Origin: Chloroflexota bacterium
Lineage (GTDB): Bacteria > Chloroflexota > Dehalococcoidia > Tepidiformales > Tepidiformaceae
Direction of reading: 5' to 3'
NCBI GenBank assembly: GCA_026705605.1
Contig: JAPPAK010000002.1
Location: 62,001-126,000, forward strand
Length of the DNA: 64,000 nucleotides
Positions 23,261 to 28,963 of the stretch are shown in pieces. The notes under the pieces were generated by a model that saw nothing but the letters and a program-made list of their open reading frames with translations, did no database searches and was not told where the DNA came from. Position numbers and translations under genes: made by a program. Position 1 is the stretch's first letter; the number at the start of each line of letters is the position of its first letter.

Positions 23261-24997
23261 ATGGCCGACCAAATCGAAGGCGTGACCGTCGACGAGAACG
23301 TGATGATCCCGATGCGCGATGGCGTCAGTCTCCAGGCCGATGTCTACCGCCCCTCTGGTCCCGGCAAGTTCCCCACCCTCGTCTCCCGCACCCCCTACGG
23401 CCGCCAGGGCCTCGGTCCCCTCGTCATGGCCGACTACTGGACCTCCCACGGCTACGCGGTTGTCACCCAGGACACGCGTGCCCGCTTCGGCTCCGAGGGC
23501 GACGTGTACGAGCCTCACGTCAACGAGGCCGTCGATGGCTACGACACCATCGAGTGGGCCGCCGCCCAGCCCTGGTCGACCGGCTCCGTTGGTACCTACG
23601 GCCAGTCCTACCTGGCCGCCGTGCAGTACATGGTCGCTGGAGAGTCCCCGCCCTCACTGAAGGCGCAGATGCCCGTCTCCGGCTCCACCGACTTCAAGCA
23701 GAGCTGGATCTACCACAGCGGCGGCGCCTTCGAGCACGGTTGGATGGCCGCCTACGCCACCTCCAAGGCGCGCGACACCGCCCGCCGCCTCGGCCTCGAC
23801 CCCGACCTCCCCGACTTCGAGTCCGAGCTCGCCCAGGCCGACGGTTTCCGCCCCCTCCTCGACCACTCCGCCCGCGAGATGCCCATGACCGCCTGGGCCG
23901 ACCGCCTCTCGACGATCGCCCCCTACTTCGCCGACTACCTCGCCAACCCCGACGACGGCCCCCACTGGTGGAACATCAACCTTCGCCGTCGCTTCCACGA
24001 GGTCAACCAGCCGATGTACCACGTTGGCTCCTGGTACGACATCTTCGAGGAGGGCGCTCTTGAGGGGTTCAGCGGCATCACCGCCCGCGGGGGGGAGAAG
24101 GCCCGCCCCAACCAGAAACTGCTCATGGGCCCCTGGGGCCATATCGGGTACACCGTCCCCACCACCGGTGGCTGCGGCGACCTCGACTTCGGCCCGAACG
24201 CCGCCATCGAGCTCAAGGAGGAGCAGCTTCGCTGGTTCGATTACTGGCTCAAGGGCGAGGACACGGGAATCATGGACGACCCGCCGGTCCGCATCTTCGT
24301 CATGGGCGACAACGTCTGGCGCGAGGAGCACGAGTGGCCCCTCGCCCGCACCGTCTACACCCCCTGGTATCTCCACAGCGACGGTTCCGCCAACACCCTC
24401 GACGGCGACGGGACCCTCAACCCGGAGGCCCCCGGCAACGAGCGCCCCGACACCTTCGTGTACGACCCCGACGACCCCGTCCCCACGCTCGGCGGCAACA
24501 ACCTCATCACGCCCCCCGGCGTCTTCGACCAGACTCCCGCCGAGCAGCGCGGCGACGTGCTCTGCTACACCAGCGAGCCCCTCGCGGAGGAGCTTGAGGT
24601 CACCGGTCCCATCTCCGTCACACTCTGGGCGACGAGCAGCGCCATCGACACCGACTTCACCGCCAAGCTCTGCGACGTGCGCCCCGACGGCTACGTCCAG
24701 AACATTCAGGACGGCATCATCCGCGCTCGCTACCGCAACTCCCTGTTGGAACAGGAGATGATGACCCCCGGGCAGTCCTACGAGTTCACCATCGACCTCT
24801 GGGCCACGAGCCACGTCTTCAAGCCCGGCCACCGCATCCGCGTCGACATCAGCTCCTCGAACTTCCCCCACTTCGACCGAAACCCCAACACGGGCCGCCC
24901 CATCCACACCGAGACGGAGCTGGTCCCCGCCCGGCAGACCGTCTTCCACGACGTCAACCGCCCCTCCTGCATCACCCTCCCCGTCATCCCGCGCTGA
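23261..24997 (+). CDS. CocE/NonD family hydrolase
   Basis: 578 residues, paralogue of the product at 11904 with the same order: DENVMIPMRDGVSLQADVYRP, nucleophile Ser116 in YGQSYLAA, GPWGHIGY near the candidate His, and a C-terminal jelly roll ending HRIRVDISSSNFPHFDRNPNTGR. It hydrolyses esters, amides or X-Pro peptides by family; the substrate is unknown. There is no signal peptide. GAGAGAGGTG ends five bases before ATG 23261, which decides the start against the in-frame ATG at 23195. The adjacent divergent GMC oxidoreductase could supply or use the same compound. Confidence 0.88.
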   Translation: MADQIEGVTVDENVMIPMRDGVSLQADVYRPSGPGKFPTLVSRTPYGRQGLGPLVMADYWTSHGYAVVTQDTRARFGSEGDVYEPHVNEAVDGYDTIEWAAAQPWSTGSVGTYGQSYLAAVQYMVAGESPPSLKAQMPVSGSTDFKQSWIYHSGGAFEHGWMAAYATSKARDTARRLGLDPDLPDFESELAQADGFRPLLDHSAREMPMTAWADRLSTIAPYFADYLANPDDGPHWWNINLRRRFHEVNQPMYHVGSWYDIFEEGALEGFSGITARGGEKARPNQKLLMGPWGHIGYTVPTTGGCGDLDFGPNAAIELKEEQLRWFDYWLKGEDTGIMDDPPVRIFVMGDNVWREEHEWPLARTVYTPWYLHSDGSANTLDGDGTLNPEAPGNERPDTFVYDPDDPVPTLGGNNLITPPGVFDQTPAEQRGDVLCYTSEPLAEELEVTGPISVTLWATSSAIDTDFTAKLCDVRPDGYVQNIQDGIIRARYRNSLLEQEMMTPGQSYEFTIDLWATSHVFKPGHRIRVDISSSNFPHFDRNPNTGRPIHTETELVPARQTVFHDVNRPSCITLPVIPR

Positions 24998-25010
24998 CGC
25001 GAGGGGCTCT

Positions 25011-25028
25011 TGGCCTCTGGCCATTGGC
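25011..25028. repeat. Dispersed repeat copy (TGGCC-x-x-TGGCCATTGGC)
   Basis: Inverse-orientation copy of the GCCAATAGCCA-type repeat, just after the CocE stop. Confidence 0.35.
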
Positions 25029-25067
25029 GCTGTCTGGGGCCGCGCAAGGAGTGGTGGCGGGGGCTCC

Positions 25068-25097
25068 CCACTAGCCACCAGCCACTAGTCACTAACC
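25068..25097. repeat. Dispersed repeat, about four degenerate units
   Basis: Successive units CCACTAGCC, ACCAGCC, ACTAGTC, ACTAACC form a degenerate 7-9-base tandem repeat directly upstream of the first terminator hairpin. Confidence 0.5.
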
Positions 25098-25104
25098 ACC
25101 AGAC

Positions 25105-25329
25105 ACACGAAAAAGCGCTCCACCCGAGAGTGGAGCGCTTTCCGCTGGAGGTAGTTTCCCGGAGCCGGCGCGCCTCGGTTGCCCTTGGCCCACCTTCCCG
25201 TCCGTCTCCCCCGAAGGGGCTCCGTCCGGTCTCCGCTCACCCCGCCTCCAACGCAAACGAGGTTACCCGCGCGGAAATTGGCCTGTAAACCCCCTCCGCG
25301 CGTTCCTTGACGATCCCTTCATCAAGGCC
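25105..25329 (-). ncRNA. Candidate structured small RNA between two terminators
   Basis: The minus strand reads TATAAC at 25341-25336 (possible -10). About 225 bases of stems follow: a 9-bp stem (25319-25327 with 25305-25313, one G-U pair, loop of five), an 8-bp stem CGCGCGGA/TCCGCGCG (25295-25302 with 25268-25275) and a CCCC-UUCG-GGGG tetraloop (25219-25208). The U-tailed terminator at 25141-25112 ends it. It does not match the conserved cores of RNase P, tmRNA, SRP or T-box RNAs as far as I can check by eye. It may instead be the long 3' tail of the monooxygenase message. Confidence 0.3.
25112..25141. terminator. Bidirectional intrinsic terminator
   Basis: AAAGCGCTCCAC (25112-25123) pairs perfectly with GTGGAGCGCTTT (25130-25141) around a six-base loop. 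On the minus strand the stem runs into TTTTTCG, a good U-tract. On the plus strand it ends in TTT. It terminates the CocE transcript (plus) and anything coming from the right (minus). Confidence 0.8.
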
Positions 25330-25388
25330 CGTGACGTTATAGCAACCGCCTGACGAGTTGCTCCCTCACGAGTGCAATGGCTCACAGA

Positions 25389-25418
25389 AGAGCGCCCCAC
25401 CCGGGAGTGGGGCGCTCT
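25389..25418. terminator. Second terminator-like hairpin, sequence-related to the first
   Basis: AGAGCGCCCCAC (25389-25400) pairs with GTGGGGCGCTCT (25407-25418) around CCGGGA. It is followed on both strands by a T-rich CTTCT. The core CCACCCG-R-GAGTGG is shared with the hairpin at 25112. It is the first terminator met by transcripts of the monooxygenase gene on the minus strand. Confidence 0.7.
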
Positions 25419-25447
25419 CTTCTCGGTGGCCGAAGGCCCACCAGGAG

Positions 25448-25470
25448 CCAACAGCCAAGGGCCAACAGCC
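25448..25470. repeat. Dispersed repeat copy (CCAACAGCCAAGGGCCAACAGCC)
   Basis: Positions 25448-25470 hold two CCAACAGCC units separated by AAGGG, just downstream of the monooxygenase stop. Confidence 0.5.
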
Positions 25471-25486
25471 GCGCGCCTCCGGCGCG

Positions 25487-26719
25487 CTAGCCCCGTCGCA
25501 CCTCGGCGTACTGCGCCGGGATCTCCTCGCCGAGCCACGACTTGCCCATGACTCCGTAGTGGCGCCAGCTCACGCCGCCGTGCGCTGCCGCCTGGTGGGC
25601 GTCGCGCAGCTTGCGCTCCAGCGGATGCTCCATGCGCGCCGCTGTCGTGCCCCCCAGATTGTGAATCCGGTCGACGACCAGCCGTGAGGCCTGCGCTGCA
25701 TGGGTCGATGCGAGCAGTCCCAGCCGCAGGAGCGGCCACTCCGGCACCGACCGGCCGCCGTCAAGCGGCCCCAGGTTCGCCTCGATGTCCTCCTGCGACT
25801 CCATCACGAACGCCCGCGCCGCCCGCAGCGTCGCCTCGCACTCGGCTATCCCGATGTACGCCTCGGGCTGGTCCTTCAGCGTCGAGCCCGACATCCACGG
25901 GGTCTTCACCATCGCCAGATCCACCAGCTCGTCGATTGCGCCCCGCGCGATACCCAGCGCCACGGCTGCCTTGTTGTAGGGAACCTGCGACGGATTGCGG
26001 TACGTCGGGTTCTCCCAGTGCTCGGTCGAATCGAGCGCGTTCTGGGGAAGCAGGTGCTTCTCCGGGATGTACTGGTCGACGAGGCGAACGTCGTGGCTGC
26101 CGGAGCCCCGCAGTCCCGCCATGTTCCACGTGTCCACCGGCACGAACTCGCCCTTCGGCACCATGAACGAGACGTCTGCCATCTCGCCCGTATCCGGGTC
26201 GACCATTTCCGCAGCGGGATTCAGCACGAGGTTCCAGGTGGCGTTGAAGCACCCGCTTGCGAACGCCCCTTGGTAGGTGGCGCGCCAGCCCTCGCCCTCG
26301 CGCTTCGCCGTCCGCCCGGGAAACTCGCCGTTCGGCGTTCCCAGACCCGAGCAGACCAGGTAGTACCAGTCGTCGCAGATCTCGTGCGCGAAGTCCGGCT
26401 CCATCTGCCGCAGCACCAGCGCGTTGATCTCCGAGTTGATCTGCACGCACCACCCGATCGATCCGTCGATCGCGCAGGTCTCCTCGATCGCCTCAATCTG
26501 GCCCCGCGCCGTCATGTCCTCGCCGCCGAGCTCCTTCGGCAGCGTGTGCCGGTAGAGACCCGTGTCGGCCATCAACTTGGAGACCCAGTCGGGCAGGCGG
26601 CGCAGCTGCTGCGCCTCGTCTCCGCCGGCCGCCAGCTCCTCCTTGATGTTCGCGATGCGCTCAGACATCGGCGTCTTCTGGAGTTCGGTGCTCTTGTCGA
26701 TGATCTCTTGGCGTACCAT
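25487..26719 (-). CDS. Acyl-CoA dehydrogenase-fold flavin monooxygenase (HsaA/DszC-like)
   Basis: 410 residues with the three-part acyl-CoA dehydrogenase layout: a helical N domain (ELGGEDMTARGQIEAIEETCAIDGSIGWCVQINSE), a middle beta domain (YQGAFASGCFNATWNLV, MAGLRGSGSHDVRLVD) and a C-terminal helical domain of the type-2 (pfam08028-like) kind ending in HPLERKLRDAHQAAAHGG. This branch contains two-component flavin hydroxylases such as HsaA and DszC, which use FMNH2 from a separate reductase, rather than true dehydrogenases. Paralogues are at 36803 and 38038. ATG 26719 aligns exactly with those starts (MVRQEI) and has GGGAGAG upstream. A TAGTAT -10 lies at 26759-26754. Confidence 0.85.
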   Translation of the reverse strand: MVRQEIIDKSTELQKTPMSERIANIKEELAAGGDEAQQLRRLPDWVSKLMADTGLYRHTLPKELGGEDMTARGQIEAIEETCAIDGSIGWCVQINSEINALVLRQMEPDFAHEICDDWYYLVCSGLGTPNGEFPGRTAKREGEGWRATYQGAFASGCFNATWNLVLNPAAEMVDPDTGEMADVSFMVPKGEFVPVDTWNMAGLRGSGSHDVRLVDQYIPEKHLLPQNALDSTEHWENPTYRNPSQVPYNKAAVALGIARGAIDELVDLAMVKTPWMSGSTLKDQPEAYIGIAECEATLRAARAFVMESQEDIEANLGPLDGGRSVPEWPLLRLGLLASTHAAQASRLVVDRIHNLGGTTAARMEHPLERKLRDAHQAAAHGGVSWRHYGVMGKSWLGEEIPAQYAEVRRG

Positions 26720-26752
26720 GCCGTACTCTCCCGCGTGAGTTTTCGCGCAGGG

Positions 26753-26759
26753 GATACTA
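26753..26759. promoter_or_regulatory. Overlapping divergent -10 boxes (GATACT plus, TAGTAT minus)
   Basis: The heptamer GATACTA holds GATACT for the plus-strand VOC gene at 26796 and, on the minus strand, TAGTAT for the monooxygenase at 26719. The two promoters therefore exclude each other. Confidence 0.45.
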
Positions 26760-26795
26760 CCGAATCCGGCGAATCGACACCCACAGGGGGCGCGC

Positions 26796-27239
26796 ATGTC
26801 CGACACCGAGTACATCCCCGAGGGATACACGGCCGTCACCCCCTACCTCGTCGCCAAGGACGCCGCCGCCCTCATCGACTTCCTCGCGACCTCCTTCGGC
26901 GCGGTGGAGCGCATGCGCATCCCCGGCCCCGATGGCGGCATTCGCCACGCTGAAGTCGTAATCGGCGGCGACGCGATCATGCTTTGCTCCGTCACGCCCC
27001 CGCAGTTCAAGCTCACCACCGCTCACATCAACCTCTACGTCGAGGACGTCGACAGCACCTACTCCAGGGCCATGGGGGAGGGCGCCACCTCCGTGCAGGA
27101 GCCCGCCAACCAGATCTACGGCGACCGGGGCGCCTGCATCATCGATCCCTCCGGCAACACCTGGTCGCTCTCCAGCCCCGTCGAGGACATCACCGAGGAA
27201 GAGGTCAGGAGTCGCCTGAAGGCGGCGCACGACGCCTGA
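26796..27239 (+). CDS. PhnB-like VOC family protein (first of a tandem pair)
   Basis: 147 residues in one VOC module: YTAVTPYLVAKDAAALIDFL, then FGAVERMRIPGPDGGIRHAEVVIGGDAIML, HINLYVEDVDSTY and YGDRGACIIDPSGNTWSLSS. This pattern (A-x-x-x-I-D-F-(L/Y), R-x-x-x-P-D-G-x-I-x-H-A-E, Y-G-D-R, D-P-x-G-(N/H)-x-W) is that of PhnB/YdhR-type glyoxalase-fold proteins. The exact reaction is generally unknown. It is duplicated immediately downstream at 27344 (same length, same motifs). The start ATG has a GGGGGCGCGC before it but no clear purine-rich site. Confidence 0.82.
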   Translation: MSDTEYIPEGYTAVTPYLVAKDAAALIDFLATSFGAVERMRIPGPDGGIRHAEVVIGGDAIMLCSVTPPQFKLTTAHINLYVEDVDSTYSRAMGEGATSVQEPANQIYGDRGACIIDPSGNTWSLSSPVEDITEEEVRSRLKAAHDA

Positions 27240-27276
27240 GCGGGCTCCACCGGTTCCCCCCGCGCCCAGCCGGGCG

Positions 27277-27282
27277 TATGCT
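27277..27282 (+). promoter_or_regulatory. -10 box TATGCT before second VOC gene
   Basis: TATGCT lies 61 bases before ATG 27344. The leader contains a copy of the dispersed CCAACAGCC repeat and then AAGGAGCACCC as ribosome site. Confidence 0.4.
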
Positions 27283-27307
27283 TGCCGCTCGCAATCCCTT
27301 GGTTTCC

Positions 27308-27330
27308 CAACAGCCAACAGGCCAACTGCC
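27308..27330. repeat. Dispersed repeat copy in 5' leader of VOC gene
   Basis: CCAACAGCCAACAGGCCAACTGCC-like run (27307-27330) lies directly before the AAGGAG ribosome site of the gene at 27344, so it would be transcribed. Confidence 0.45.
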
Positions 27331-27343
27331 ACAAGGAGCACCC

Positions 27344-27787
27344 ATGCCCGACGTCAAGCCCGTTCCCGACGACTACACCGCCATCACCCCCTACCTCGTT
27401 GCCGAGGATGCCCCGCGCCTCCTCGACTTCCTTGCGAAGGGCTTTGGCGCGGTCGAGCGGATGCGTCTTCCCATGCCCGATGGCTCGATCGCCCATGCCG
27501 AGGTCGAGATCGACGGCGCCCCCGTCATGCTCGGCTCCGCCAGTTCCCCCGACTTCCCGCCTCTGGCGGCCCAGATCCACCTCTACGTCGAAGACGTTGA
27601 CGCCGTCTATGCCCAGGCCGTGAGTGCCGGCGCGACCCCCGTCGCCGAGCCCGAGGACCAGTTCTACGGCGACCGCATCGCCCGCGTCCTTGATACCGCC
27701 GGTAACCACTGGTCCCTCGCTACCCACATCGCCGACGTCAGCGCCGAGGAAATGGCGCAGATCATAGAGTCCATGGGCGAAGGCTAG
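27344..27787 (+). CDS. PhnB-like VOC family protein (second of a tandem pair)
   Basis: 147 residues. Aligned with the product at 26796 it repeats every landmark: YTAITPYLVAEDAPRLLDFL, FGAVERMRLPMPDGSIAHAEVEIDGAPVML, IHLYVEDVDAVY and YGDRIARVLDTAGNHWSLAT. The final Asp-x-x-Gly of the partner is conserved as DTAGN. It arose by tandem duplication, and the copies have diverged at many silent and some coding positions. AAGGAGCACCC precedes ATG 27344. The function is presumably the same fold-level activity on a related ligand. Confidence 0.82.
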   Translation: MPDVKPVPDDYTAITPYLVAEDAPRLLDFLAKGFGAVERMRLPMPDGSIAHAEVEIDGAPVMLGSASSPDFPPLAAQIHLYVEDVDAVYAQAVSAGATPVAEPEDQFYGDRIARVLDTAGNHWSLATHIADVSAEEMAQIIESMGEG

Positions 27788-27813
27788 CCACCGACCGCCA
27801 CCCAATGACCCCG

Positions 27814-27819
27814 TATAGT
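27814..27819 (+). promoter_or_regulatory. -10 box TATAGT before Gfo/Idh/MocA gene
   Basis: TATAGT within CCCGTATAGTCGGGG, 34 bases before ATG 27854. The flanking CCC/GGG(G) makes a small inverted repeat over the box. The leader carries CAGGAGCCCCC. Confidence 0.5.
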
Positions 27820-27853
27820 CGGGGCTCCACGAATTCCACCCCCAGGAGCCCCC

Positions 27854-28954
27854 ATGCCTCCCCTGCGAGTCGGCCTCATCGGAAGCGGCGGTATCTCCCG
27901 CGCCCACATGCCCGCCTTCCTCGAGCACCGCGATGAGGTCGAGCTCGTCGCCGTCTGCGACATCCGCGAGGAGGCCGCGCAGGCCTACGCCGCCGACGCC
28001 GGCGTCGACCCCGGCTCCGTCTACACCAACACCGCCGATCTCCTCGCCCGCGACGACATCGAGGCCGTCGATATCGCCACCATCCACGAGGCGCACGCCA
28101 GCAACGCCATCGAGGCCGCGAAGGCCGGCAAGCACGTGCTCCTCGAGAAGCCGATGGCCTGCTCGGTCCAGGAAGCACGCGATATCGTCAACGCCTGCGA
28201 CGACGCGGGCGCCACCTTCATGGTCGCGCAGATGCTGCGCTACCTCCCCCACTACCAGAACGTGAAGCGCATCATCGAGGCCGGCGAGCTCGGCGACATC
28301 TGGGCCTGCCGCGCCGACAGCTGGTTCGGCGCCGCCCTCGCAGGCAGCGTGACCACCCAGACCCGCGGCGACTGGTGGGGCTTTGACGGCAAGAAGAACG
28401 GCGGCGGCAGCGTGATGATGGTGAGCACCCATCAGGTCGACCTGATCCGCTACTTCGTCGGCAACGTCGTGCGTATCACCGCCCGCACCTGGGGCGACCA
28501 CCCCCTCATGAAGAACGGCGCCGAGGACCGCGCCGTCGCCACCTTCGAGTTCGACAACGGCGCCATGGGCACGCTCCTATCCAGCTACAGCGCGCGGACG
28601 CCCTGGATGTACCAGTCCCTCATCCTCGGTACGAAGGGCACCATCTACACCACGCCGGACCTCGAAGGGAACGTCGTCGACCAGCACCACGCGCCCGCCC
28701 GCATCGCCTCCGAGGCGCGCGAGACGCAGCCCGGGCACAACGGCGTCCACGCCTTCAGCGAGGTCGGACCCGACATGGAGGGCCTCGTCGGCGACAACCC
28801 CTTCACCAACGAGATCGTCCACTTCGCCCGCTGCATCCGTGAGGGCAAGGAACCCATCAGCAGCGGCCACGACAACCTCAACACCATGGAAGCCGTCCAC
28901 GGCATCTACGCCGCCTCCAAGGCCGGCCACACCATCGAGGTCGCCGACCTGTAG
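27854..28954 (+). CDS. Gfo/Idh/MocA family oxidoreductase
   Basis: 366 residues. N-terminal Rossmann domain: VGLIGSGGISRAHMPAFLEH, then VAVCDIREE after strand 2, with Asp suggesting NAD. LLEKPMACS is the E-K-P motif carrying the catalytic Lys. The C-terminal beta sheet domain has GGGSVMMVSTHQVDLIRYF, where the active-site Asp of many members is replaced by Met-Val-Ser but the His (STHQVD) is kept. Members oxidise or reduce sugars, inositols and other polyols. The substrate is unknown. It converges on the molybdopterin oxidoreductase with nine bases between stops. Confidence 0.87.
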   Translation: MPPLRVGLIGSGGISRAHMPAFLEHRDEVELVAVCDIREEAAQAYAADAGVDPGSVYTNTADLLARDDIEAVDIATIHEAHASNAIEAAKAGKHVLLEKPMACSVQEARDIVNACDDAGATFMVAQMLRYLPHYQNVKRIIEAGELGDIWACRADSWFGAALAGSVTTQTRGDWWGFDGKKNGGGSVMMVSTHQVDLIRYFVGNVVRITARTWGDHPLMKNGAEDRAVATFEFDNGAMGTLLSSYSARTPWMYQSLILGTKGTIYTTPDLEGNVVDQHHAPARIASEARETQPGHNGVHAFSEVGPDMEGLVGDNPFTNEIVHFARCIREGKEPISSGHDNLNTMEAVHGIYAASKAGHTIEVADL

Positions 28955-28963
28955 CGATCGCCG

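Larger units (their letters stand above)
24998..25486. other. Gene-free convergent intergenic region
   Basis: 489 bases between converging genes with no believable coding frame. It contains repeat copies (25011-25028, 25068-25097, 25448-25470), two related hairpins (25112-25141, 25389-25418) and, between them, a run of strong stems on the minus strand described as a candidate RNA. A GCGCGCC-TCC-GGCGCGC hairpin directly follows the monooxygenase stop at 25487. Confidence 0.7.

Noticed and set aside
25010-25288. Small plus-strand open frame in the gene-free spacer
   Set aside because: Crosses the terminator hairpin and repeat copies, composition is not protein-like, no ribosome site.
25142-25340. 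T-box, RNase P, tmRNA or SRP RNA in the spacer
   Set aside because: The conserved core sequences of these RNAs are not present; only generic stems and a terminator are seen.
25068-25470. CRISPR array
   Set aside because: The repeats are 7-9 bases, degenerate and adjacent, without spacers of even length, and no cas genes are present.
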